This document shows positions 10,310-21,770 of a stretch of DNA of 64,000 nucleotides, in pieces. This DNA is from Tanypteryx hageni. Taxonomy: Eukaryota > Arthropoda > Insecta > Odonata > Petaluridae. The notes beneath the pieces were generated by a model. The model searched no databases. It saw only the letters and a list, made by a program, of their open reading frames with translations, and was not told the DNA's origin. The first letter of the stretch is position 1; each line of letters starts with the position of its first letter. The stretch lies in contig CM054114.1 in the NCBI GenBank assembly GCA_028673005.1, positions 16,803,516 to 16,867,515 of the forward strand. The letters are read 5' to 3'. Both the position numbers and the translations under genes were made by a program.

Positions 10310-12961
10310 TAGACCGCGGATCTTTAGGTAAAAACCTATTTTTTTCCTGAGTAGATATCTCAATATACAATTGTATATATACGTTTCATGAATAATTAAC
10401 CCCGAAAACGTATATTTTATAGTGCCTAAAAATGCCTATTTTGACATTAATGTCTAATAATGCCTATTTCGACGTTAATGCTTATTTTTGTATTTTCATG
10501 CAAAAAAAGCCTAAAAAGGGCTAATTTTCTAAAATAATCGACTATAAAAGCAGATTTTGGTATTATTCATATTTTCTAAACTGACTGTACAATGTTCAGT
10601 CATGGGTTGGAAATGTCCTTCACACCACGGTCACGATCAAGTGGCGAACAGCAGCTCGGACCTGTCTCGCGTTATTCTGTTTCCCAGTGTCGCGTGATAG
10701 GACAATGTAACAATGCCTTTAATCTGATGTTGCGTTTATTTCTCGTTGTTACATTGTCATATCTTGCGACACGGGAAAACGAGAATAACCCCGCAGTCCA
10801 TCTCCAGACTGCAGAGGGTAAAGGTGAGAAGTGTGAACGTGAAAATTGTGAAAGTGCAATGCCTAAAGTATCAAGTTCGAAAGCTTATTTAATACGTCAG
10901 TGGTTACAAGAGTTCCCGTACTTCACAACGGATGGAAAAATTATCTTCTGTCAAGCATGCAACAAGGAGGTAAGTACATTATAATGCTGGCTTGCAACGA
11001 ATTATTGGCCGTGAATTGCTTGTCATCTTTGAGGCAAAAACCATGCACATCTTTTGTTTATACGAGCCATTTTATGGTAACTATAGAAGTGGTTATTCAA
11101 AATGTCCAGCAATCCAGCTGCGGACCTTCGTAGCTGTAAAGTAAATTTTATATTTTTGTCCCATTTCCATATTTATTAGATTATTTCCGTATTTTTAAGG
11201 TTAATTATTTCTTCATAATTTTTCTTTACAGGTTTCAATTGATAAAAAATCTCACCTAACTCAGCACATCCAAGGAGTGCTACATAAGGCAAATGTTGAA
11301 CGCAAATCTAAGATGAAACAAATGCTTTTAACAAAAACTTCTGAGGGATCCAGCAGGAAGAATCAGTTTTATGCAGATTTGTGTCACGCAATTGTGGCAG
11401 CCAACATTCCATTCAGAACACTGGAAAATCCAACATTCAAGGAGTTCCTAGAACGATACTGCCATCAGTCGGTACCTTCCGAGTCAAGGCTACGCAAGAA
11501 TTACGTGCAACCCACGTACGATGACGCAATGCGCAGGATACGGGAGGACATTGGAGATTCACATATTTGGATATCGGTCGATGAAACCACTGATGCTCTT
11601 GGCAGATACATGGCCAACTTGGTTGTTGGGAAATTGGACCCAGATGCGCCATCCAGAGCCTACCTCATCTGCACGAAGCAACTTGCCAAAACAAACCAGG
11701 AAACAATAGCACACTTCGTGAACAACGGACTGAAAGTGCTGTATCCCAAAAATCTAGACGAAGAGAAAGTGCTGCTCCTATACTCAGACGCTGCTTCGTA
11801 CATGGTTGCTGCCATGCAGTTGCTCAAGGTGTTCTATCCCTCCCTTGTGCATGTGACAAGCCTTGCCCATGGTTTGAACCGCGTAGCAGAGCAAATAAGA
11901 CTGGAATTCCCCAAGGTGAACAAATTGATCTCCACCGTGAAGAAGGTCTTCGTCAAGGCACCAACAAGAATACAGGCTTTTCGAGAAAAACTGCCCGATG
12001 TCCCTCTGCTACCTGAGCCTGTGCTCACCCGCTGGGGCACATGGCTAAAAGCAGCTGAATTTTACAGTGAGCATATCCTTCATGTCAAGGAAGTTGTGGC
12101 AAATCTAGCCGAGGATACTGCCTGTGTCACTTCGGCGAAAATGTTGCTGGATGATCCCTCCAGTCCCAAGGATTTGGTGTATATTAGATCCCACTATACA
12201 TGCCTTGTGTGGATTATGGCTGAATTGGAGGGCTCAGAAAAAACCATCTACGAAAATACTGCTTTGCTGAATGAAGTGAAACAAAAAATCAAGGAAGCGC
12301 CAGGTGAAGTGGGGAAAAGTAAGAGCCAAACTAGAAAAAGTGCTACAAAAGAACTCAGGTCTGCAGAGCCTATATACAGCAGCAGATATACTGGAAGGAA
12401 AATCCAGTGAAGTTGAGGGCAAAATTTCATTTCAACATGCACCTAAGTTGTAGTTTGCCCCCGTCACATCAGTTGATGTCGAACGTTCTTTTTTTGCTTA
12501 CAAGATGATATTAACTGACAAATGCCATAGTTTTGTGCTAGAAAACTTAGAAAAGGTGCTTGTCATTTACTGTGAGGCCAACTACGGGAAATTTGTGGAA
12601 TAAACGCAAAGAGGTGACAAATTCATTATGGGAATTCCGAATGAAACAGTTTGTCAAACATTCTGCATAGTACTTAAATATATACTTGAATAGTGTTTTC
12701 AGTCAGTATTACTATATGTAATGTAGATATTATTTTCTCTGTAACGCATGGTAAATTAACCATAAGAATAAGTTTCAATGCATAGTAGTAAAATATTTTT
12801 GTTTTTTGAAAACACAAATCAATAATGTTTCGTTGACTGGTAATTTTTGGAAGTAGTTTTTAGAGCCTATTTTACGTTTTATAAAGCCTAATTAAGCTAC
12901 TTAAAGAGGCTATTTTAGTCACCTAAAACTTAATTTTTAGAACCTAAAAATCCGCAGTCTA
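10310..12961 (+). mobile_element. hAT DNA transposon, CGGBP1-like, nearly complete
   Basis: Bounded by inverted ends: left TAGACCGCGGATCTTTAGG at 10,310, and right, on the opposite strand, TAGACTGCGGATTTTTAGG ending at 12,961 (2 mismatches). The flanking 8-mers ATTATCGC and GTTATGAC agree at 5 of 8 positions, an aged hAT-type target duplication. Subterminal GCCTA(T/A)TTT/AAAA motifs recur at both ends (10,424-10,530; 12,860-12,950), as expected for transposase-binding sites. It holds one two-exon transposase gene. Confidence 0.88.
10859..12603 (+). pseudogene. hAT transposase (CGGBP1-like), two exons, one frameshift
   Basis: Start chosen at ATG 10,859 (MPKVSSSKAYLIRQWLQEF), which fits the family better than the longer upstream frame. 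Exon 1 ends at 10,969 (AACAAGGAG|GTAAGT); exon 2 starts at 11,232 after TTTCTTTACAG. The joined zinc finger is CQACNKEV...HIQGVLH (C-x2-C...H-x5-H). The catalytic core follows, with WISVDETTDALGRYMANLVV and later LLYSDAASYM. An open frame of 377 codons runs to 12,410. A frame shift near 12,318 then separates the dimerisation domain (SVDVERSFFAYKMILTDK, about 12,475-12,530), which itself follows an in-frame stop near 12,453 and ends at TAA 12,601. Only two lesions: recently active, now dead. Confidence 0.88.
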
Positions 12962-12962
12962 G

Positions 12963-13388
12963 TTATGACATATTGTAAATTGTTTCACGTAAACATCTTG
13001 ATTTTTCATAGAAAGCACATCTTCAGATGTTTACAATAATGGAATTTATGACACAAATGAAGTACATTACTATTTTACTCTTTTCTGAACATTAATTAAG
13101 GCCACTCTGCCAATACCAGAGGCAAATTTAGATCATAATGTGGTTCACTTTAAAAGGATTACAGCAATAAAGCACTTTCTCAAAATCCATCTTCTGAGTA
13201 ACTGTTTTCTCATTAACACATTTAAATATTATCTCATGTATATTTATCACAGAAACTGACAATATCTAATATTATCTCATCCAAGCTTTGGCAACATACA
13301 GTTAACAAATAGTATTATCTCACTGGTGGTTAATTATACACTGACTGGTAGTGAGTGATGAATACTTGAATTCCTAGACTGGCCTTCA
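12963..13388. other. AT-rich flank, no gene seen
   Basis: Nothing supportable except several TATTATCTCA-like repeats at about 13,225-13,320. Confidence 0.4.
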
Positions 13389-13505
13389 TAACTTGTACTG
13401 TGATTGGTCATAATAACAATGTATGTTATTGGCTAGCTGACATTTAGAGCTTACTGTGATAGGTGGTAATAAGAACATATGTTATTGGTTAGTTGGTCTA
13501 CATGA
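13389..13505 (+). promoter_or_regulatory. Duplicated CCAAT-box block upstream of a transposon gene
   Basis: Two related units of about 50-60 bp (CTGTGATTGGTCATAATAAC... and CTGTGATAGGTGGTAATAAG...) each contain TATGTTATTGG; in all there are ATTGG motifs at 13,403, 13,429 and 13,483. ATTGG is the reverse CCAAT box. The block ends about 45 bp before the first ATG of the next coding remnant, so it is a plausible promoter (inference). Confidence 0.4.
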
Positions 13506-13548
13506 TTACTCAGTAATTACAACATTTGTGCCATAGGCTTTAAGGAAG

Positions 13549-15085
13549 ATGGACACGAAAGATGTAAGAAAGATCTATGAAAAGTGCAAATGTGGATGGT
13601 TCAGAAGATCAGTGGTATAAATACAGGGCAAAAAATATGTGGCAGATGTAGGAAAAACTATCAGAGATTCAAGAGCCATCAACACATTTCTCAGCTCCAA
13701 GTTCATCCAAAGATATTGGGAGTACAGAACTACAGTCATCTAGTTCACTGACTTCAGGAGATTACTCCGACACATTAGTAGCCCCACATGTAGCTTTACA
13801 TGCATTAAATGAGAATCTTACATCACTTGGTGAGTCACCAGTTAAAAAGAAGAGATTGCAAGAAAAACAATACCCTAAGAAAAAGTTTGATAAAGTTACT
13901 GAGGTACTGAAAAATACTTAAGTATCCAGTCTGAAAACAGAAGATATGGCTTTTTGTGGGAAAAATCAAGAATCTGAAATTATAAGCCAACTAAGAGATA
14001 AATTTCAAAGTAGTCTCACAAATAGTGAAAAGATTCAAATACTGTCAGTTCTGCCGGAAAGCTGGAGCATTCGACGGATTGAAAATGAATTTGGAGCTTC
14101 AAACTATTTAGTGAGAAAAGCAAAACAATTAGTAAAGGAATGTGGTACATTAGCAACCCGTAATCCTAGACCTGGATGAATTCTGAGTGAGAATATCGTG
14201 ACCCATGTGAGAGCTTTCTATAACAGTGATGACATAAGCCGCTGTTTGCCTGGGAAGAAGGATTTTGTTTCTATGAAGGAAAATGGAACCAGGGCTCATA
14301 AACAGAAGTGTTTGGTTTTAGGAAATCTTAAAGAGGTGTATAAATCATTTAAAGATAAGAATCCAGAGCTGAAAATAGGACTATGAAAGTTTTGTGAATT
14401 GCGTCCCAAGAACTGTGTTCTGGCTGGTGCAAGTGGTACCCATAGTGTGTGTATTTGCAGTATATATCAAAATGTTAAACTAATGTTGGAAGGTTCTAGG
14501 TTAAAAGAGTTGACATGTGATGAAGACTTTCCACTTAACAGTTACAAAGACTGTCTTTCTCAAATAATTTGTAATCCTCCACAGCCAATATGTTACCTGT
14601 CATCGTGTGAGAGCTGCCCTGGTACATCTCATTTAACAGAACGCTTAGCTAATCTCTTTTATGTAAATGGAATTGATGAAATAACATGCAAAATATGGAC
14701 ATCTACAGATAGAACTACACTCCAAACAGTTATCACTTCTGTACAAGAATTTTTGGAAATCTTCGAGAAAAAATTACAAAATCTCTTGCCGCATTCTTTC
14801 ATAGCAGCCCAGCAGTCTCACTTTTTAACAGAATTGAAAGAGAAGCTTTTTGACAATGAATACATTATCATATGTGATTTTGCAGAGAATTATGCATTTG
14901 TTCTTCAGGATGAGGTGCAGGGGTTCCATTGGAACAATGCACAAGCCACAATTCATCCCTTTGTAGCTTATTACAGAAATCCTGAAACCTTTGCAATAGA
15001 TCACATTTCTTTTGTTATAATATCAGAATGCCTTCGGCATGATACTGTCAGTGTGCATCTTTTCCAAAGCCATTTAATACATCCT
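13549..15085 (+). pseudogene. Transposon-type gene remnant ('Cc8L18.2-like' family)
   Basis: A once long protein in three main frames. N-terminal: Cys-rich ICGRCRKNYQRF (about 13,640-13,680), a Ser-rich spacer, basic PVKKKRLQEK. Middle (13,946-14,386): EKIQILSVLPESWSIRRIE and a helix-turn-helix-like EFGASNYLVRKAKQLVKE, then PGKKDFVSMKENG. C-terminal (14,399-15,075): LRPKNCVLAGASGTHSVC, HSFIAAQQSHFL, IICDFAENYAFVLQDEVQG, FHWNNAQATIHPF, SFVIISECLRHDTVSVHLFQ. The conserved Asp (CDFAEN) and Asp/Glu near the end suggest an RNase-H-like nuclease core. I recall this group as uncharacterised 'Cc8L18.2-like' proteins of fish, cnidarians and arthropods; that name is from memory. Stops and frame shifts, and truncation after about 15,085, make it dead. 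Confidence 0.65.
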
Positions 15086-17070
15086 TATGGATGGCTATTT
15101 AAGTTCTGTCAACCAATAAAATTCCCAAAAATATTCAACAGTTATTTTAACTGTTATTTTTGCCGTTTTTTAACAGTTGTCTTAAAAATCATGTCTGATT
15201 TTATGAGCATTTTCACGAGTTTCCAGTTCTTTTTCAATGTGTAATAAGTTTTTCAGAGCAATCATGAATTTTCTGTATTTTTAGTCCAAATGTAACAGTT
15301 CTTGCCATTCCATTTACTGCAACTGTTTTTCTTTCGTGAACAGACCAGTTTTCATCACCTGGGTCTAAACAACTCTCCTTCATTCCATCTTATTTAATCT
15401 AGCCATGGATGCACTCCTTTTTGCTCTTGCACCCACGTTTGGAGGGGAGGAATTTTTTCCCTCATCCCTTTTTTGAAGACAACAGAAACAACACATGAAA
15501 TATTACTTGTTTTTGTAATAATGAATCTTGTCGTTTATTGTTATTTTTTATTAAGTACAATTTGTATCATCACAATGTTCAATTTTCATAATGCAAATAA
15601 AAGAATACAACGAACTTAGTTTTTTCACTTTCTCAACACCAACTCCAGAAGCTTGTCCCGGCCACTATTTTAGGTATGTTGGACTTGGGGGATTTTTTAT
15701 ATAGGCACGGCTGCAAAATCCTCCCGTCCGCTCTCTGCTCTGTCACTTCCATTATAAAACTTCTCTGCTTCTATCACTCCCATAATCCTGGATACTGGAA
15801 GCTCCAATTCTTCACCAACCACTATAAGCACATACTTTCTTCATTTCACCGGACTGCTTCCTCAGTAGTTGCACTGAAAACATTAATGCAGAATATATAA
15901 AATGAACATCTAGTTTGTTTAGCCAAAAACTTTTTAAATGTATCATTAGTTAAATAATACATTGCATTCACTGTATTTACCTAAATAACTTTTTCCCTCT
16001 TAAGTTTTTATAAATTCTTGCAATTTGCATAAATCAAAAAGATGACAACTTTTTAAAAATTGTAAGTATTAAGCTGAAATATTTTGTATCATGCAGAATA
16101 ATCTCCTTGGTTGGATTTCAAAACTTTTTCAACAATAACCTGAGCAATCAAGTTGAAAAAGGGGGTTAAATATACAGCATCACAAATATTTAGTTGTACT
16201 TAAGCAAATTTCAGACTAAGTGATGATTAAATATTAAAAATGGATGTTTTCAAAACAAACAAGTGACTTCAAGAAAAAATATTATGGTTTCTTAGAAATA
16301 CATTACTAGTACTTGTTCTTAAAATAAAACAAATTCTTATATCCAGGTAAAAACAGTAAATGCACAAAATTTAACGATTTGAAATTAATTGACTGAATAA
16401 GTAGTAATTACATTTCCTGAATCAAAACTGCTGGCATTACAAGCTCTCCATTCACACAGTACATTGCCCCTCCGATGATTAAACCCTTTCATGGACATTA
16501 TTAATTTTAGGTAAAATCAGCAAAACAAATTATTCTTATTTAAATCTTTATCAATAATTATGAATCTCCCTGAATTTTAATATAAAAAATGTTTAGCATT
16601 TACAAAATACTTTTTTAAATAGCTATTTGGAGGATTTAAAAATTGTAATGCATCCCTCGCGGATATCGGGGGATTAGTGTATATTGCATTTTTACGTATT
16701 GAAAATATTGCTGGTTAAATATGTAAATACTTTGGCTAATTGCCAAATATATGACAAATTTATATGCTACTTATTGTATCATGTGATTAAAATTTAAAAA
16801 TTTTCTGTAATTTTTGTTAGGTAGAAATCCTATTTCTAAACATCTACCAGTACAAGCAAAAATCTATATTGGAAAAATGTTCTCAAATGCTTTAAATTCC
16901 AAAAAACTACTTTTACATGAATAAATAAATAGATTGGAGACATTGGAATGCCATTTGACAAATTGCAAGTTTTGAATGAGAATATCACATACAACAATCA
17001 AACTGATAAACACAACACAAAGTGGGAAGCTCATTTATTCTATTTTGTAACAAAAATCGATTACTCTCAC
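15086..17070. other. AT-rich, no gene identified
   Basis: Only isolated short open frames (for example 15,676-15,900 +). A polyadenylation-type AATAAA on the minus strand at about 17,033-17,038 lies just downstream of the candidate exon at 17,071. Confidence 0.4.
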
Positions 17071-17150
17071 CGATATTCTTCCTTGGTATCAGCTCTGTGG
17101 TCGACTAGATGTTTGTAATGTTCTCGTAAGAATCTCTTGGAGCAACTCTT
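17071..17150 (-). CDS. Candidate 80-nt exon of a minus-strand host gene
   Basis: Bounded on the minus strand by a good acceptor (GATTTTTTCAG, intron end at 17,151) and donor (ATCG|GTGAGAG, at 17,070). Phase 0 is open throughout (SCSKRFLREHYKHLVDHR...). If it follows directly on the exon at 21,993-22,121, whose last codon is split GG|, the phase gives GRVAPRDSYENITNI and a stop, with AATAAA about 75 nt beyond, which would make it the last exon. Both readings are possible; no homologue recognised. Confidence 0.35.
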
Positions 17151-17656
17151 CTGAAAAAATCAGATAAGAAATCGTGAGTCACAGGAAATTGTCAAGACAC
17201 AATGCTATGAGTATGAATTAAATTTCTATACAACAGTTTCATTTGAAAAAGTTAACTAAATTCTCTGTAAATATAAAAAACAATGTTTCTGAGTTGCTAA
17301 GTTTAACAATAGTTTTCTGTCCAAAAAGCAGTACATAGATCTAGAAATCTTTGTAATACTTGTAAAATGTTGCAACTAGCATTATCGTTGTAACTCTTTT
17401 AAGTTTTTGCTACGATAACTGGAGTCACTTTGCTATCTGTAACACTTGTTTGTTAATAATTATAGTTAATGTGAACAGATGTCCTCACACATTTTTGTAA
17501 TTTTGACTACGATTGATTATTCAACCAACAAAACAAAAACACACTGCCGTCAGCATGGTCAGAATATCACAGAAGCCATACTTGGAAGGAGCAACAACAA
17601 TACAAGAATTTAAAGATTTTGTATGACAATGTTTAAAAAAATAAGTAAACTGGTAA

Positions 17657-18606
17657 GATGTTATCATGAGTCGAGTGAATAAAAAATAAGCAAATGCTTA
17701 TGCTTAAGATTTCTCTCACTTTTTAAGCAAATGCTTAATTTGGAGTGAATAAGAAGAATAGCATTTGCTTTTGCTAGAAAGAATAAGCATTAGCTTATTT
17801 TTAGGAATTTTCTTAAGCATTTGCTTAAAATTGTGTGAATAAAACCGAGCTTTTGCTTAATGCTTTAAGCATATGCTTAAACTTTTTTAAGTGAAGTAAA
17901 GGGCTTGCTACAATATTTCTAAGTACTCTATTTTCATGATAATTAATCCTAAATACAAATACGGTAATTTATGGTGACACGAAAGGTTAAAAAATACGAG
18001 AAAAGTTTCAACAACCAACGGTTATAAAAATTTATATAATTTCTCTGAAAAAAATGTTAAGTACCAATATTTCAAATCTGTTACTCGGAGAATATCAAGA
18101 TAGAGGTGACGGGGGTACCATCTTCCAAACAGAAGATATAAATATTTTTAAGGTACTTAAGTGATCCCGGATTTCAAATAGGAGTCGGGGAAGATCACCA
18201 CGTACAATGTACAACTGTATGTAAGACAGAAAAATTTGTGGCATCCAAAATCACTATAAAGGCAAATGACAGGATAAAATTACTATAACTAATTGAATAA
18301 AAATACACCCATGATTTGTGATATTATCAAATTCAGTTATAAAAGAAATAGTTTTAAAAAATTATTAATTAACTTTTTAAAAAATATTACCCAATATATT
18401 TATGTTTTTAGTTTGAAATTCAACTACGTAAAACTTTAAATGCAAACAAAAACAAGTTGCAAAGAGCTTTCTTCCGTAAAATTTAAGCATTTGCTTAAAA
18501 CTGAGTAGCAAACGCTTATAAGCAAAAGCAAACTTTTATTCACTCTATATGAAGCAAATGCTTTTAGCATTAGCTTAATTTTTATTCACTCGACCCCATG
18601 AACATC
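17657..18606. mobile_element. 950-bp MITE with palindromic subterminal arrays
   Basis: Ends are inverted repeats of about 40 bp: left GATGTTATCATGAGTCGAGTG..., right (opposite strand) GATGTTCATGGGGTCGAGTG..., both continuing AATAAAAAxTAAGCxAATGC. Both subterminal zones (17,683-17,885 and 18,480-18,580) are packed with the near-palindrome TTAAGCA(A/T)(A/T)TGCTTAA and its half TTAAGCA, including one perfect 16-bp copy at about 17,863. No coding capacity; probably moved by a transposase supplied elsewhere. Confidence 0.75.
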
Positions 18607-19505
18607 AGAATTCATAGTAGAAATATTAAGTAATAAAGTCTTTGCTATTTTGATTAGGAGCTTATACCATATCCAAATCTGTTGTCGACGACCTAATTTT
18701 GTTTTGCACTACCAGGAACAAATGCAGCAGTGAATGATTTTTTCAACCATCAATGATATATGGACCAGAGAAAAAAAATTGGAATGTTTTTCTGCAGAGG
18801 GCGTGATTAAAATAAATTTCGATATAAATGCTGTGATTTTTATAAATCCATAGAAAAATAATGATTTGTTAAAACAAGTTCCTAGTAATTATAAATATGG
18901 AACAGCTTTGCAATCCCGGGTCCAGCCGTATTGTTGCTATTTTTTATCTTCTTTTGCCGTTTTTCGCGCGGTTAATAATGAAATATGTCAATTTTCTTTG
19001 TGTATTACATGGTTAAATAAATTGTTCCTTGAAATCTTTTTTAACCAAAACACCTTAACCAACCTACCCAACCCGGTGGAGCCGAGTACGATGTTGCTAC
19101 GTATTGAAGATTGGGTGCGTCGCGTCTGCTTGCTGGTAAAACAAAAGATGGAAAATCGCAACGGCAACGGTGTACCCGTTATTCCAAATCTAAGCCATAA
19201 ATATAACTACATAATAAAGGAATTTAGTTATAAAAGTATCTTTTTTCTTATTTAAAAAATAAGTCCTCGAGATTTTGAAAATCTGGCTATCAACAAAATA
19301 TATCATTACTTATAACGAATTTGTCCATAGAAAATTAATGCTATAATTTACGAAATGCTCTAAGGCTAAAATTTCAGCTCTAGGTAAAGGGAATAAATTT
19401 GAACGATTTAGAAATCAGTGCAATTCGACTATTAGGTAAAAGAATTCCATTCGCAACTTGTTCAAGTAAACTACACGTGATACATCGACACAGGTATTAA
19501 CGAAC
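18607..19505. other. No recognisable gene; 129-codon open frame at 18,866-19,255
   Basis: An open frame on + (QSRVQPYCCYFLSSFAVFRA... VRRVCLLVKQKMENRNGNG) is not recognisable. It may be the left part of the Harbinger element that follows. Otherwise AT-rich. Confidence 0.3.
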
Positions 19506-19697
19506 CTAAATAATAGTATCATTAATGAGGTAGGGCTCTACTTTGTGGAATTTACTCGAGATGAAAAGAAAAAACTTGGTCACTTCCACAAATTTATTGA
19601 ACACGACCGGTTTCACTACGATCGTAGCATCATCGGCCGTGTTCAATAAATTTGTGGAAGCGGCAAAGTTTTTTTCTTTTCATCTCTAAATAATAGT
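19506..19697. mobile_element. Foldback insertion: about 50-bp-stem hairpin with direct-repeat flanks
   Basis: CTAAATAATAGT stands at 19,506-19,517 and again at 19,686-19,697, a 12-bp direct repeat flanking a 168-bp insertion. Within it 19,558-19,686 folds on itself: GAGATGAAAAGAAAAAA / CACAAATTTATTGAACACGA pair with their complements after a short loop that is itself the palindrome CTACGATCGTAG. On the minus strand the loop region reads CCGATGA - GCTACGATCGTAG - T - GAAA - CCGGTC, close to a hammerhead ribozyme core of the kind reported in Penelope-like elements; position 4 is C instead of U. Confidence 0.65.
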
Positions 19698-19925
19698 GTT
19701 TCCTTAATATTTGAAAACCTTAGCTTATGATGCCATTAACATTATTGTCGAGAACATCTTTGTCCAATTAAGTCTTCAGGTTTCCATAACGTTAAGAGCT
19801 CTGCATCGAAAAAATAATACGAACTTGAGAGTAAAAACAAAAATTCTTACGGCAAGATTTATGCGATAATAGACATCCAATGCACCATACCGTGAACTGA
19901 CAAAATGAGATTTTCGCTTGTCTTG

Positions 19926-20335
19926 TTAATGCGCAGCTTTTGATTGTAAATAACTGAGTTTTCGCCTTTCAATCTCTAAAATTGCTTCATTGTACTTTTC
20001 ATTCACACAACGTCTTTTTCGAGATTTTGGAACAGACACTGGTGTTGGTGAACTTGGAGGAAGTGTATCTTGCTCCGTTTCCTCGAAATGTATTTCTGAA
20101 GGGATGTTCTCCTCAGTAAATTCTGGGGTTGGTTCCTCCACCACCGCTGTTGCCAAATTGCCGGACGCTGCTCTGGGTTTCACAACATCCCTTAAAAATT
20201 GCATGGTTTTAAAATGTGGCCACTTTGGATCGAAGGAAGAGACTCCCGCATCTCCAGAACGCGGTGGCTGAATTTTTCCCAGTTCAACAGAGAACTGATC
20301 TCTCAAATATTTCCATTTTTTTCTCAATTGAATTT
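19926..20335 (-). pseudogene. MADF/Myb-SANT accessory protein of a Harbinger element, 5' exon lost
   Basis: Second protein of PIF/Harbinger transposons, which in this family binds DNA and helps bring the transposase to the nucleus and the element ends. The exon begins at 20,335 after a good acceptor (CTTTATTTTTCAG) and reads EIQLRKKWKYLRDQFSVELG then WPHFKTMQFLRDVV, the second half of a MADF domain. An acidic Pro/Ser-rich linker and a basic KSRKRRCVNEKYNEAILEIE motif follow to the stop at 19,926. The first exon, with the N-terminal half of MADF, should lie upstream (above 20,335) but only about 135 bp separate this exon from the divergent transposase exon. Confidence 0.75.
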
Positions 20336-20471
20336 CTGAAAAATAAAGCAAGAATTATTCTAATTAATATTTATGAGGATAATATCAAATTTACTTAGTA
20401 TCATTTAATGGTATTTGGTGGTCTTATACACACGTTCTTACAACACAATGTGCTGTTTACATTTGTTTCAG

Positions 20472-21290
20472 ATATCTAGCAACGGGATTATCATTCAGGG
20501 CTCTAGCATTCAGTTTCCGTATGGGAGCATCTACTGTGGGAAAAATTATTGTCGAAACCATTGTTGCATTATGGGAAGAATTACAACCCATACACATGCC
20601 AGTACCAAACAAGGACACTTTTAAACCAACGGCAGCGGATTTCGAAAGGATTTGGAATTTCCCACATGCAGTAGACAACATGTGCGTGTTCTTTGTCCGA
20701 AAAATTCGGGGTCAATGTTTTTTAATTATAAGAAATATTTCTCCATTGTCCTTCAAGCAGATGCTAATTATAAATTTATTACGGTGGACGTAGGGTGGTA
20801 CGGTAAACAAAGTGACGGCGGTACGTTTCAATCATCAGATTTGTTCAAGTTATTAAATGAAAAGAAGCTGATTCTTCCGGACCCTATCTACCGGGAACCA
20901 ATGTGACATCTCCGTACGCATTTCTGGGGGACGAAGCCTATCCTCTTTTGCCTTACCTGATGAAACCGTTCGGAGGTAAGAACTTGACCATGACAGAGGA
21001 GTGTTTTAACAAACGTTTGTCTAGGGCTAGAGAAACAATCGAATGTACCTTTGGAATATTATATTCTAAGTGGCGTATACTGTCAAAGGCCATCGAAACC
21101 GACGTAGTCGTCGCTGATAATATTGTGAAGTGCATCTGTGTTTTACACAATACTGCTACAGCTGACTGATGTGTCCATTGAAAATGATAGAGGAGCAACT
21201 AATTGGCCAACAGCGGGAAGGCCAAGCAACGAAGCAAAAAATGTAAGGGACATTTTTGCGACCTACATGACGAAACATCCGCTAAAGTAC
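20472..21290 (+). pseudogene. PIF/Harbinger transposase (DDE_Tnp_4), 5' exon lost
   Basis: The exon starts at 20,472 after TTTGTTTCAG and opens with YLATGLSFRALAFSFRMG, STVGKIIVETIVALWEEL, as in PIF transposases. WNFPHAVD is followed by a small non-triplet deletion where D-G-K-H should be, after which frame shifts to HVRVLCPKNSGS, FNYKKYFSIVLQA, KFITVDVGWYGKQSDGGTF. Another frame change precedes AFLGDEAYPLLPYLMKPFGG, NKRLSRARETIECTFGIL and LHNTATAD. The first acidic active-site motif is thus damaged and the protein cannot be made. The 5' exon is missing, as in its divergent MADF partner. Confidence 0.85.
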
Positions 21291-21323
21291 TCCTAATATG
21301 AATTCGAAAACTCATTAAGTTCT

Positions 21324-21770
21324 TTAACAATAAGAATTAGAGTAAAACTCCTTTAGCCAAAAAAGGGGGATTAAGAAAACCGAATACATTTCACCCAGTT
21401 TTGTGGCAATTTCTTTTATATGTTTTAGTTCCTTTTCATATCTATGTTTGTTGAGAGGTACATTGTAGAGTCTATGTACAAATTGGTGAAAAACCGCTGT
21501 TTTTTGGCTAGTGGGGTGAAAGGAGTTATTGGGAATAAAATTATTGGTGTGTGTGGGTTTTTTAAAGATATCAAACTCTATTTGATGCATATTGTTTATA
21601 ATTAATAAGTCGAGGAAAGGCAAGGTATTGTTTTGTTGAATTTCGTTTGTGAGCTTAATGGTTGGATATATGTCGTTGAGTTGGTCCACAAAGACATCTA
21701 GTTTCTGTTTATTTAGGTCAAATATTGCAAATATGTCATCTACATATCTGAACAGATATCTGGGAAGTAG
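21324..21770 (-). pseudogene. Penelope-like element reverse transcriptase fragment
   Basis: Reverse transcriptase of a Penelope-like retroelement. The minus strand reads RYLFRYVDDIFAIFDLNKQK (21,765 downward), carrying the catalytic YVDD, then DQLNDIYPTIKLTNEIQQNN, TLPFLDLLIINN, FKKPTHTNNFIPNNSFHP and HRLYNVPLNKHRYEKELKHI. This is the palm-to-thumb part with the order usual for the family. About 145 residues remain; no GIY-YIG endonuclease domain follows before 21,324. Confidence 0.88.

Noticed and set aside
11437..12442. Several minus-strand frames
   Set aside because: Antisense or out-of-frame shadows of the hAT transposase.
18866..19255. 129-codon plus-strand frame as a gene
   Set aside because: No recognisable motif, no splice or promoter context.
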